7,766 nucleotides of DNA from a bacterium (GCA_018812885.1 JAHJCW010000229.1:1-7766); one strand, 5' to 3'. Shown: positions 1 through 6,574, numbered from the stretch's first letter. Program-made: numbers and translations. The notes: a model not told the origin generated them from the sequence alone.

Positions 1-1
1 A

Positions 2-655
2 TATTCGCGATGGATTGAGCGGAAAAATTTCAAAAAATTAATAATAGATTATCAGCCCGGTGATGAAGCAGGTATTAAAGATATCACAATGGAAGTACAC
101 GGTGACTATGCCTATGGATTATTAAAAGCAGAAGCGGGTGTACATCGTTTAGTGCGAATTTCACCATTTGATGCAAATAGTCGCAGACATACATCTTTTG
201 CCTCTGTGTTTGTATGTCCATTATCTGATGATGAAATCGAAATCGATATGAACCCCTCTGATTTACGTGTTGATACATATCGTGCAAGCGGAGCAGGAGG
301 ACAGCATGTAAATCGGACTGATTCGGCTGTTAGAATTACTCACATACCAACCGGTACTGTCGCGCAATGCCAAAATGAACGTTCACAGCATAAGAATAAA
401 GCTCAAGCGATGAAGGTATTAAAAGCGCGGTTGTTACAGTTAGAGTTGGATAAGAAAAGTGAAGAAAATAGAGAAATTGAAGATCAAAAAATGGATATTG
501 GTTGGGGTAGTCAAATTAGATCATACGTGTTCCATCCGTATAATATGGTTAAGGACCATCGAACTAAATTTGAAACCGGCAACGTCCAAGCAGTAATGGA
601 CGGTGATATAGATCAATTCATTCAAGAATGGCTAATACAACAAATTGATAAATAG
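2..655 (+). CDS. prfB: Peptide chain release factor 2 (RF2), 5'-truncated by window edge
   Basis: Class I release factor that recognises UGA and UAA in the ribosomal A site and triggers hydrolysis of peptidyl-tRNA. The frame is open from base 2, so only the C-terminal 217 residues of a protein usually near 365 are visible. The SPF stop-codon-recognition tripeptide is at 161-169, which separates RF2 from RF1 (PxT). The catalytic GGQ is at 296-304, exactly 45 residues later, as in E. coli RF2. The residue four before the first Gly of GGQ is Ala (YRASGAGGQ), the form seen in E. coli B rather than the Thr of K-12. The conserved tail with QCQNERSQHKNK and DIGWGSQIRSY is intact. The known programmed +1 frameshift site of many prfB genes would lie upstream of the window and cannot be judged. 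The gene ends in UAG followed at once by an in-frame UGA. lysS begins 19 nt downstream, so co-transcription is likely. Confidence 0.97.
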   Translation, partial: YSRWIERKNFKKLIIDYQPGDEAGIKDITMEVHGDYAYGLLKAEAGVHRLVRISPFDANSRRHTSFASVFVCPLSDDEIEIDMNPSDLRVDTYRASGAGGQHVNRTDSAVRITHIPTGTVAQCQNERSQHKNKAQAMKVLKARLLQLELDKKSEENREIEDQKMDIGWGSQIRSYVFHPYNMVKDHRTKFETGNVQAVMDGDIDQFIQEWLIQQIDK

Positions 656-663
656 TGATTTAT

Positions 664-668
664 AAGGA
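664..668 (+). promoter_or_regulatory. Ribosome binding site of lysS
   Basis: AAGGA lies 6 nt before the ATG at 675. This favours the ATG at 675 over the adjacent in-frame TTG at 672, which would sit only 3 nt from the motif. Confidence 0.6.
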
Positions 669-674
669 ATTTTG

Positions 675-2165
675 ATGACAGAAGAACATGGCAGTTTAAA
701 ACAAATAATTGATTTTCGTTTAGAAAAATTAGAAAAGCTTCGTGAGAACGGGATTAATCCATATCCATATTCATATTCTGTATCACATAAGAGTGAAGAC
801 ATAATTCGTGATGTAAAGGATTTAGATGGTAAAACCGTTGCTGTGGCCGGTAGAATAATGTCTCTGCGAAAAATGGGGAAAGCGTCTTTTTGTCACTTAC
901 AAGATGAAAAAGGTAGAATACAAATTTATGTCAGACGAGACGACGTTGGAGTGGATATGTATAATAATTTTAAACTTTTAGATATAGGTGATTTTTTAGG
1001 GGTTGAGGGATACGTATTTAAAACTCAAACTGGAGAAACTTCAATCCATGCTACTGTTTTAACGATTTTATCAAAAAGTATTCGTCCAATTCCAATTGTT
1101 AAAGAAAAAGAGGGTGAAGAATTTGATTCATTTGTTGATAAGGAACTACGTTATCGAAATCGACATTTGGATTTAGTTGTAAATCATGATGTAAAAGAGA
1201 CATTTATAAAACGCGCAAAAATTATATCATCTATTCGACAATTTCTTGACAATAATGGTTTTATAGAAGTTGAAACACCTATACTTCAACCACTTTATGG
1301 TGGTGCAAATGCAAGACCATTTTTAACTCATCACAATACTTTAGATCAAGAATTATATTTACGGATCGCTGATGAATTATATCTTAAAAGATTAATTATT
1401 GGTGGTTTTGATAAAGTATATGAGCTATCAAAAAATTTCCGCAATGAGGGAATTGATCGTAACCATAATCCCGAGTTTACTTCATTAGAGTTCTATCAAG
1501 CTTATGTTGACTATGAATATATGATGGATTTCGTTGAGAAATTAATTCGTAGCGCAGCAGATAAAATTGGAGAGCAAAAAGTTATTTGGTGTGATCTGAA
1601 TATTGATTTATCAAAATCTTTTGCCCGCAAACCTATTTTCGAATTATTAAGCGATGCAATCGGCACAGACGTTTCACAATTAAACGAAAAAGAACTAATC
1701 ACTATTTGTGATAAATTTAAAATTGATACTCCTTCTAAATTAAATTATGGTCAATTATTAGACTTATTGATGAGTAAACTTGTTGAACCCAATCTTATAC
1801 AACCAACCTTTGTAATTGAGTATCCAAAAGCAATTTCACCATTAGCAAAAAGACATCGTGGTGGTAATCCGGAATTAGTAGAACGGTTTGAATTATTTAT
1901 TGGTGGAATGGAATTCGCAAATGCTTTCTCAGAGCTCAATGATCCGGTTGATCAAAGAGAGAGGTTTGAAAATCAAGACAAACTTGGAAAAGAAGGAGAT
2001 GAAGAAGCGCATCCCGTGGACGAAAACTTCTTACAAGCAATTGAGAGCGGAATGCCTCCAACAGGAGGCGTAGGAATCGGAATTGACCGATTAGTTATGT
2101 TTTTAACTAATAATAGGTGGATAAAGGACGTTATATTATTTCCAACGCTTCGAGATAACAGCTAG
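675..2165 (+). CDS. lysS: Lysyl-tRNA synthetase, class II
   Basis: Cytoplasmic enzyme that attaches lysine to tRNA-Lys using ATP. At 496 residues it has the usual bacterial LysS length. The N-terminal OB-fold anticodon-binding domain covers about residues 50-135 (VAVAGRIMSLRKMGKASF). The class II catalytic core follows. Motif 1 is around residues 195-204 (GFIEVETPIL) and continues into the LysS-typical QPLYGGANARPF. Motif 2 is at 255-277 (FRNEGIDRNHNPEFTSLEF). Motif 3 is at 464-478 (GGVGIGIDRLVMFLT). No expected motif is missing and the C-terminus LFPTLRDNS sits where the family normally ends. The start is the ATG preceded by AAGGA; a TTG one codon earlier is possible but poorly spaced. prfB directly upstream is a conserved pairing. 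The downstream permease gene lies 12 nt further in the same reading frame. Confidence 0.98.
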   Translation: MTEEHGSLKQIIDFRLEKLEKLRENGINPYPYSYSVSHKSEDIIRDVKDLDGKTVAVAGRIMSLRKMGKASFCHLQDEKGRIQIYVRRDDVGVDMYNNFKLLDIGDFLGVEGYVFKTQTGETSIHATVLTILSKSIRPIPIVKEKEGEEFDSFVDKELRYRNRHLDLVVNHDVKETFIKRAKIISSIRQFLDNNGFIEVETPILQPLYGGANARPFLTHHNTLDQELYLRIADELYLKRLIIGGFDKVYELSKNFRNEGIDRNHNPEFTSLEFYQAYVDYEYMMDFVEKLIRSAADKIGEQKVIWCDLNIDLSKSFARKPIFELLSDAIGTDVSQLNEKELITICDKFKIDTPSKLNYGQLLDLLMSKLVEPNLIQPTFVIEYPKAISPLAKRHRGGNPELVERFELFIGGMEFANAFSELNDPVDQRERFENQDKLGKEGDEEAHPVDENFLQAIESGMPPTGGVGIGIDRLVMFLTNNRWIKDVILFPTLRDNS

Positions 2166-2177
2166 CAAGTTTTTAAT

Positions 2178-3383
2178 TTGAGATTAGTACGACAAATTGC
2201 TTTTCGCCATTTAAAAGCACCTCAAAAGGGTAGTTTTACAACCTTTGCAGCAATTTTAGCAATCCTTGGCTTAGGGTTAGGTATTGCAGCGTTGGTTTTG
2301 ACATTTAGTATTTTAGAGGGATTCGAATCCACAATTTCAGAAAAAATTGCCCAGTTCGATGGACATATTAGGATAGAACATTTTATGAACCGTACTCTAA
2401 AAGAAAATGATGCAGTATTAGACAGTGCTCTACAAAAAAGTCCGGTTAGTTATTCTGTAACATCATACATCCAAAGTCCTGCATTACTTCGTAAAGGATC
2501 CAACGCAGACGGTGTAATCACAATTGGCTTAAGCAAAACCGGCAGAGACGCAATTTTATCTTCCATAGTTACCGACGGTACAACTGAGCTTAATCCTAAA
2601 TCAATTATTATCGGTAAACGATTGGCGGAAGATTTAGGATTAGGAATCGGTGATAAAATTGTATTATTCGATTTACAATCGATCGGTAGAATTTCTGGTG
2701 GTCAGCGGTTTCGACAATTTAATGTAACAGGTTTGTTCCATTCAGGATTATTAGAATATGATCAAACCGTTGTCTACGTTGATTTAGCAGATGCACAGTA
2801 TATATTTAACTCGAGTGACAGAGTAAGTGGACATATGTTATTCACAAATAATTTGGATGATGTTAAGCCATTATATAAACATTTAGAATCTGAATTGGGA
2901 TATCCCTACTTTGTGCTTTCATGGATAGATAAGCATAAAATATTATTTGATTGGATTAATCTACAAAAATGGCCGATACTAATAATATTTGGAATGATTT
3001 CATTCGTTGGCATCGTAAATATTATATCATCTTTATCCATGATAATATTTGAAAAAGTACGTGAAATTGGAACACTGCTATCACTTGGATTAAGTAAAAA
3101 GCATGTTAAACGAATATTCCTGTTAGAAGGACTAATTATTGGTGTAATGGGTTCATTATTGGGATTAATAATTGCAATTGGATTAGCGACACTACAAATA
3201 AAATTTCAAATATTTACTTTACCAGAAGACATTTATTTCATGGATCATATACCGGTAAAAATCAATTGGTTAAATACTTTGATAATTATATCAATAGGAA
3301 TGATTTCAGCAATAGTTGCATCACTTTGGCCTGTGTATAGAGCCAGTAAAATTAACCCGGCGGAAGCCTTGCGATACGAATGA
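2178..3383 (+). CDS. LolC/LolE-type lipoprotein-releasing ABC transporter permease
   Basis: Inner-membrane subunit of the LolCDE family, which extracts outer-membrane lipoproteins from the inner membrane and hands them to LolA. The 401-residue length is normal. TM1 is at about residues 22-46, followed by a periplasmic MacB_PCD-like domain (about 50-260), then a C-terminal FtsX domain with TM segments near 266-291, 317-340 and 366-386. The cytoplasmic coupling segment EKVREIGTLLSLGLSKKHV follows TM2, and the end RASKINPAEALRYE is family-typical. The start is TTG at 2178: it is the only initiator between the in-frame lysS stop and TM1, and it restores the normal RQIAFRHL N-terminus. No Shine-Dalgarno is visible, so initiation may depend on coupling to lysS. 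It pairs with the second permease at 3929 and the ATPase at 5303. Sequence alone does not tell LolC from LolE, so no symbol is given. A MacB-like export role is less likely given the LolD-like ATPase. Confidence 0.9.
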   Translation: MRLVRQIAFRHLKAPQKGSFTTFAAILAILGLGLGIAALVLTFSILEGFESTISEKIAQFDGHIRIEHFMNRTLKENDAVLDSALQKSPVSYSVTSYIQSPALLRKGSNADGVITIGLSKTGRDAILSSIVTDGTTELNPKSIIIGKRLAEDLGLGIGDKIVLFDLQSIGRISGGQRFRQFNVTGLFHSGLLEYDQTVVYVDLADAQYIFNSSDRVSGHMLFTNNLDDVKPLYKHLESELGYPYFVLSWIDKHKILFDWINLQKWPILIIFGMISFVGIVNIISSLSMIIFEKVREIGTLLSLGLSKKHVKRIFLLEGLIIGVMGSLLGLIIAIGLATLQIKFQIFTLPEDIYFMDHIPVKINWLNTLIIISIGMISAIVASLWPVYRASKINPAEALRYE

Positions 3384-3420
3384 AATTCACAACGAAAAAA
3401 GCGAAGTAAACGAAAGAAAA
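3384..3420 (+). repeat. 9-nt-phased GAA-led repeat, left copy at the GxxExxY cassette
   Basis: Immediately after the permease stop the sequence reads CAAC (3390-3393), then gaaaaaagc, gaagtaaac, gaaagaaaa: three 9-nt units starting with GAA. It aligns with 5137-5173 at about 30 of 37 positions by eye. It also matches the reverse complement of 3875-3899. The low complexity of A-rich DNA inflates similarity, but the shared CAAC lead and the GAAxTAAAC unit are specific. Confidence 0.55.
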
Positions 3421-3446
3421 ATTAAAGAATAAAAATAAGAAGAAAA

Positions 3447-3829
3447 ATGAAAAGAGACATTTTATATAAAGAATTAAGTGATTTAGTTATTAAAATAGCT
3501 ATTGAAGTTCAGAAAGAACTAGGAACGGGATTTTTAGAAAAAGTATATGAAAATGCTATGGGAGTTAGATTTAAAGAAGAGAAAATTCTTAATGAACAAC
3601 AAAAGAAAATCGAAGTTTATTTTCATCGTCAATTAATTGGTGAATTTTTTGCAGATATGGTAGTTGAAAAAAAATTATTTTAGAACTTAAAGCTGTTGAG
3701 AATCTACATCCGAATTATTATGCTCAACTACTGAATTATCTAAAAGCATCAAACTTTGAAGTCGGATATGTTATAAATTTTGGAAAAGCACCTCTGCAAT
3801 TTAAAAGATTAGTAATACTGAATGATTAA
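3447..3829 (+). pseudogene. GxxExxY protein (PD-(D/E)XK-like family), frameshifted
   Basis: Small protein of the GxxExxY family, related to the PD-(D/E)XK nuclease superfamily; its cellular role is not established. The name motif is present as GFLEKVY (residues 28-34) in the context KELGTGFLEKVYENAM. The 5' frame stops at TAG 3681-3683 after 78 residues. The rest of the family sequence continues in another frame from 3683 (ELKAVENLHPNYYAQLLNYL, then a tail FEVGYVINFGKAPLQFKRL) to TAA 3827-3829. Adding one A to the A8 tract at 3667-3674 restores VVEKKIILELKAVE and a 127-residue protein, close to the family's usual size. The break separates the putative catalytic Asp (D70, FADMVVE) from the ExK pair (ELK), so the short product would lack the motif. 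This could be a true pseudogene, slippage on the A tract, or a sequencing error. It sits between two lol permease genes, flanked by inverted repeats. Confidence 0.85.
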
Positions 3830-3835
3830 ACAAAT

Positions 3836-3865
3836 ATTCACAATGAAGAAATTGAATGAAGGAAT
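3836..3865 (+). repeat. Direct partial copy of the left repeat, after the GxxExxY gene
   Basis: ATTCACAA at 3836-3843 repeats 3385-3392 exactly. The bases after it (tgaagaaatt, gaatgaagg) follow the same roughly 9-nt GAA phasing as the left copy. The GxxExxY gene is therefore bracketed by a direct 8-nt repeat as well as by inverted copies. The 8-nt match alone could be chance in AT-rich DNA. Confidence 0.35.
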
Positions 3866-3874
3866 TATTAGAAA

Positions 3875-3899
3875 TTTGTTTATTTCGATTAATTTGTTG
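3875..3899 (-). repeat. Inverted copy of the phased repeat, right side of the GxxExxY cassette
   Basis: Read on the minus strand this is CAAC, aaattaatc, gaaataaac, aaa. It matches the plus-strand copy at 5143-5166 at about 21 of 25 positions, including the exact 10-mer CGAAATAAAC. The plus-strand 13-mer tttgtttatttcg (3875-3887) recurs exactly at 5276-5288, in front of lolD. GTTGTAAATA at 3912-3921 also recurs at 5288-5297. Confidence 0.6.
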
Positions 3900-3904
3900 T
3901 TAAT

Positions 3905-3912
3905 TAATTTTG
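3905..3912 (+). promoter_or_regulatory. Possible Bacteroidota-type -7 element before the second permease
   Basis: TAATTTTG fits the TAnnTTTG -7 consensus known from Bacteroidota and lies 16 nt before the ATG, giving a very short leader. The nearest well-formed upstream TTTG (3875-3878) is 26 nt away, longer than usual. The match sits in AT-rich repeat DNA, so this is weak. A local promoter would make sense if the cassette interrupts the operon. Confidence 0.2.
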
Positions 3913-3928
3913 TTGTAAATATACAAAA

Positions 3929-5128
3929 ATGAAATTTTCTACATATATAGCAAAAAGATTTATGCTTGGAGGTAAAGGAGCTGGGGCGAGCAGATTTACC
4001 GGATGGATTGCCATTATTGGAATGGCTATTGGTTGTTTTGCTCTAATTATTTCTATTGCTGTATTAAACGGCTTTGAATTACAGGTTGCTGACAAAATAA
4101 TCGGATTTGAAGGTGATTTACGAATCTCCAAAATCAAATCGGGTATGGATCAGGATGTATATAATTATTTAAAAAGTGACAATAATGTTTCTCAAATCGA
4201 ACCCTTCATGGAGCGCAAAGGAGTTATATTAACGAGTAATAATAATGTAAGAATGGTATCATTTAAAGCCGTATCGTTCGAACATATTAATAATTTTTAT
4301 AATCTTGGTCTTGATTCTATTATACTTAATGGGAATATCCCTCAAATATTTTTAGGTACTTTATTAGCCGAACGGTTACAAGTGGAAGTTGGTGATAATA
4401 TTAAAATAATGAGCCCCATTGATAGTCCGATTCAAATCGGTTTACCGCGCATATTGAATGCCGAGGTAGCAGGAATATTTCAAATTGATGTACTTGATTA
4501 TGATGATAGGATCGTCTTTATTCCTTTAAAATACGGCAAGCAACTATTCTTAAGAAAAAAATCTGTCGATGGATATGATACTAGACTTGTAAATCGAAAT
4601 AAAGTTGATACCCTAAAAGAAGAAATGCACGCACATTTTGGACTAAATGCAAGAATTGAAAGTTGGGAGGATATTCACCAAGGATTATTCGATGCCATGC
4701 GCATGGAACGAATTGGAGCAATCTTTGTATTGAGTTTAATTGTTTTAGTTGCCGCATTTAATTTAACGTCGACTTTAGTTTTAGTTACCTACCAAAAAAT
4801 TAGAGAAATTGGAATTTTAAGGACTTTAGGTGCTTCAGCAAATGTGATTAAAACAATAATAATTAAACAAGGGATTTTAATAGGTGGAATTGGTGCTGTG
4901 GTTGGTTTATTGTTAAGTATTGGAATAGTAGTTTTACAAAATTATTATGGATTTTTACCTCTTCCACAAGATATATACGCGTTTAGTAAATTACCTATGG
5001 TATTATCAGTTTGGGATGTTATCCTTGTTCCGTTCATAGCATTTTTATTGATAATATTATCATCTTACATAGCCGCTAAAAGAGCGATGTTAATTGAACC
5101 GAAAGAAGCAGTACATTTAGAAAAATGA
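3929..5128 (+). CDS. LolC/LolE-type lipoprotein-releasing ABC transporter permease (second subunit)
   Basis: Second membrane subunit of the Lol-type transporter, 399 residues, paralogous to the permease at 2178. TM1 is at about residues 24-47 (GWIAIIGMAIGCFALIISIA). A periplasmic domain covers roughly 50-258. FtsX-domain TM segments lie near 261-286, 311-337 and 362-383. The segment QKIREIGILRTLGASANVI after TM2 is the conserved LolC/E coupling region that contacts the ATPase. Both permeases share PxDIY (LPEDIY and LPQDIY) before the last TM, supporting a heterodimer. The N-terminus FSTYIAKRFMLGGKGAGASR is typical. The ATG at 3929 follows an A-rich leader without Shine-Dalgarno; no earlier in-frame start is convincing. 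It is separated from its partner by 545 nt holding the broken GxxExxY gene. LolC and LolE cannot be told apart from sequence alone. Confidence 0.92.
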   Translation: MKFSTYIAKRFMLGGKGAGASRFTGWIAIIGMAIGCFALIISIAVLNGFELQVADKIIGFEGDLRISKIKSGMDQDVYNYLKSDNNVSQIEPFMERKGVILTSNNNVRMVSFKAVSFEHINNFYNLGLDSIILNGNIPQIFLGTLLAERLQVEVGDNIKIMSPIDSPIQIGLPRILNAEVAGIFQIDVLDYDDRIVFIPLKYGKQLFLRKKSVDGYDTRLVNRNKVDTLKEEMHAHFGLNARIESWEDIHQGLFDAMRMERIGAIFVLSLIVLVAAFNLTSTLVLVTYQKIREIGILRTLGASANVIKTIIIKQGILIGGIGAVVGLLLSIGIVVLQNYYGFLPLPQDIYAFSKLPMVLSVWDVILVPFIAFLLIILSSYIAAKRAMLIEPKEAVHLEK

Positions 5129-5136
5129 TAAAAAAG

Positions 5137-5170
5137 AATTCGCAACGAATTAGGCGAAATAAACGAGAAA
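5137..5170 (+). repeat. 9-nt-phased GAA-led repeat, left copy between second permease and lolD
   Basis: Reads aattcg, CAAC (5143-5146), then gaattaggc, gaaataaac, gagaaa: the same phasing as 3384-3420. CGAAATAAAC at 5155-5164 is an exact reverse complement of part of both right-hand copies (3875-3899 and 5276-5291). Confidence 0.6.
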
Positions 5171-5275
5171 AAAACAATAAACAATTCCGAGCAAATTGAA
5201 AGAAAATGAGAAAAGCAATAATCACATTCAAAACTGATAGGAAGATTTATAATTATTTTATGTTTTTTCGTATTG

Positions 5276-5291
5276 TTTGTTTATTTCGTTG
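5276..5291 (-). repeat. Inverted copy of the phased repeat before lolD
   Basis: On the minus strand this is CAAC, gaaataaac, aaa: one unit shorter than the copy at 3875-3899. Its first 13 plus-strand bases are identical to 3875-3887. The shared GTTGTAAATA that follows leads into the lolD start, as it does for the second permease. Confidence 0.6.
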
Positions 5292-5302
5292 TAAATAAAA
5301 AA

Positions 5303-5974
5303 ATGATATTAAAAGCAAAAAATATATACAAGTCTTACAAAAATGGCGTAAAAAATTTACCAGTGCTGACCGATTTAAGTATTAGCGTTGATAAGCAGGA
5401 AACTATAACAATCATGGGTCCCTCTGGTTCGGGTAAATCTACGCTTTTGCATATTTTAGGTACTTTGGACAAACCTGATTCTGGAAGCGTTATCATAAAT
5501 CAAACTGATGTGAGTTCAGTAAGCGAAAATAAGTTAGCACTTTTACGTAGTCGCGAAATTGGTTTCATATTCCAATTCCATCATTTATTGCCGGAATTCA
5601 CAGCATTTGAGAATGTGCTTATTCCTACTCAAATTATCGGTAATACCGACGATAAAATCAAGTATGCCGAGGAATTATTTGATTATATTGGTTTAAGGGA
5701 ACGAAAGGAGCACTATCCATCACAGCTTTCCGGTGGAGAACGACTAAGAGTTGCTGTATTACGGGCATTGATAAATAATCCGTCAATTATATTTGCTGAT
5801 GAACCAACCGGCAATCTTGACGTAGACAATGCAAAAAAACTATTACAATTGTTTAAAAATATAAGCGAAGATTTTGGACAATCCTTAATAATTACGACTC
5901 ATAATGAGGAAGTAGCTTCAATTGGAGAAAGACAATTTATCTTAGACCATGGAGTTCTTAATAGCAGGGAATAG
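5303..5974 (+). CDS. lolD: LolD-type lipoprotein-releasing ABC transporter ATP-binding protein
   Basis: Cytoplasmic ATPase that powers lipoprotein release by the two permeases encoded upstream. From the ATG at 5303 it has 223 residues, the usual LolD size. Walker A is GPSGSGKST (39-47), Q-loop Q91, signature LSGGE (142-146), Walker B IIFADEP (162-168), D-loop GNLD (170-173) and H-loop His200. QFHHLLPEFTAFENV after the Q-loop is a hallmark of LolD among MacB/LolD/FtsE ATPases. The signature region reads LSGGERLRVAVLRAL, with Leu at two positions where Q and A are usual; all catalytic residues remain. A TTG ten codons upstream (5273) extends the frame but lies in the inverted repeat and adds non-conserved residues, so the ATG before ILKAKNIYKSY is preferred. 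No Shine-Dalgarno is seen; the leader is A-rich. Confidence 0.95.
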   Translation: MILKAKNIYKSYKNGVKNLPVLTDLSISVDKQETITIMGPSGSGKSTLLHILGTLDKPDSGSVIINQTDVSSVSENKLALLRSREIGFIFQFHHLLPEFTAFENVLIPTQIIGNTDDKIKYAEELFDYIGLRERKEHYPSQLSGGERLRVAVLRALINNPSIIFADEPTGNLDVDNAKKLLQLFKNISEDFGQSLIITTHNEEVASIGERQFILDHGVLNSRE

Positions 5975-6010
5975 GTATCAGGTATAAGGGTTCAGCGGAA
6001 GAAATTTTAA

Positions 6011-6050
6011 TTGTTGAATGTTGAATTTTAAGTTTTGAATTCTTGATTTA
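6011..6050. repeat. Degenerate TTGAAT short repeats
   Basis: TTGAAT occurs at 6014, 6021 and 6035, with TTGATT at 6043, giving a loose 7-8 nt period. It lies in the 211-nt non-coding gap after lolD, which also starts with a short GGTAT duplication (5974-5986). No gene is visible in this gap. Such low-complexity intergenic repeats have no assigned function. Confidence 0.4.
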
Positions 6051-6112
6051 CTAATATCCGAATTACTTAATTTCTTACTAACTCTGCCAATAATAAACAC
6101 ATTATTATATTC

Positions 6113-6146
6113 TATGCCATATTGGTAGATAAATCTTTATGGCATA
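6113..6146. repeat. 9-bp inverted repeat (hairpin or operator-like)
   Basis: TATGCCATA at 6113-6121 and its perfect reverse complement TATGGCATA at 6138-6146 flank a 16-nt loop. It lies 40 nt before the zinc-ribbon gene. It is AT-rich with no clean T-run after it, so it is a poor intrinsic terminator. An operator or a mobile-repeat remnant are alternatives. Confidence 0.45.
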
Positions 6147-6163
6147 TTTATTGTACATATATC

Positions 6164-6169
6164 TATAAT
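6164..6169 (+). promoter_or_regulatory. Possible -10 box before the zinc-ribbon gene
   Basis: A perfect TATAAT lies 16 nt before the ATG at 6186. The gap after lolD makes a promoter here reasonable. No acceptable -35 hexamer is found 16-18 nt upstream, and the region is very AT-rich, so the match could be chance. Confidence 0.25.
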
Positions 6170-6185
6170 AATAAAACAAAATAAA

Positions 6186-6554
6186 ATGGCATTACCAAAT
6201 TATAAAGATATTGTAGAATTAATTAAAAAAGGCTCAACTCTTGAGGCTCAAGAAAAAATTATGGAATTGAGAGAAGCATCATTAGAGTTGCAAGAGGAAA
6301 ATTCCAACCTTAAAAAAGAAAATATTCTTATTAAAGAAAAACTTGAATTAACCAAATCGTTAAAGTTTGATGGACTAGTATATTGGAAAAATAAAGGAAG
6401 TGAAAAAGAAGGACCATTTTGTCCCACTTGTCATGATTCAAATGGTAAGTTAATAAGATTACACCAACAAACTGATGGTTGGTTTTGTTACACTTGTAGA
6501 AATGGATTTTATACTAAAAGTGAAGCAGATTTTGACAAAGAATATATTTATTAA
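6186..6554 (+). CDS. Small coiled-coil / zinc-ribbon protein of unknown function
   Basis: A 122-residue soluble protein with no signal peptide or membrane segment. Residues about 8-57 are rich in E, K and L in heptad-like order (for example EKIMELREASLELQEENSNL), predicting a coiled coil and hence probable self-association. The C-terminal half holds four cysteines at 79, 82, 101 and 104 in a CxxC-x18-CxxC zinc-ribbon arrangement (FCPTCHDSNGKL and FCYTCRNGF), preceded by GLVYWKNKGSEKEGPF. This recurring type is found in many bacteria and usually annotated as hypothetical; I know no defined role. It begins the group leading to dnaK: 30 nt to the DUF2188 gene, same strand. A TATAAT lies just upstream. 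The start has no Shine-Dalgarno but is the first ATG and no longer frame exists. Confidence 0.8.
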   Translation: MALPNYKDIVELIKKGSTLEAQEKIMELREASLELQEENSNLKKENILIKEKLELTKSLKFDGLVYWKNKGSEKEGPFCPTCHDSNGKLIRLHQQTDGWFCYTCRNGFYTKSEADFDKEYIY

Positions 6555-6574
6555 AGTCATAAATTATGTTATTT

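Larger units (their letters stand above)
5129..5302 (+). other. Gene-less intergenic cassette bounded by inverted repeats
   Basis: This 174-nt gap between the second permease and lolD contains no plausible gene; a 31-codon ATG frame starting at 5207 looks random. It begins with the same phased repeat as 3384-3420 and ends with the inverted copy found before the second permease. About 110 nt lie between the repeat cores. Its ends therefore match those of the GxxExxY-containing gap but the gene is absent, suggesting a decayed or empty equivalent. That history is inference. Confidence 0.45.

Noticed and set aside
84..287. Minus-strand open frame opposite prfB
   Set aside because: Shadow of the strongly conserved RF2 frame, with no recognisable protein features.
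1511..2073. Minus-strand frames at 1511-1702 and 1751-1939 and a plus-strand frame at 1888-2073
   Set aside because: All lie inside the catalytic core of lysS, which is conserved throughout in its own frame.
3384..3928. Insertion sequence between the two permeases
   Set aside because: No transposase or fragment of one; the only gene is the GxxExxY frame, and the inverted repeats are imperfect and also occur elsewhere.
3904..4137. Minus-strand frame over the start of the second permease
   Set aside because: Opposite TM1 of a clear permease; hydrophobic composition is a mirror effect.
4695..4706. 12-bp perfect palindrome CCATGCGCATGG inside the second permease
   Set aside because: Explained by conserved-looking codons Ala-Met-Arg-Met-Glu; one short palindrome in a coding region is within chance.
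5207..5302. 31-codon ATG frame in the gene-less gap before lolD
   Set aside because: No Shine-Dalgarno, no similarity to the GxxExxY N-terminus beyond A-rich bases, and it runs into the repeat.
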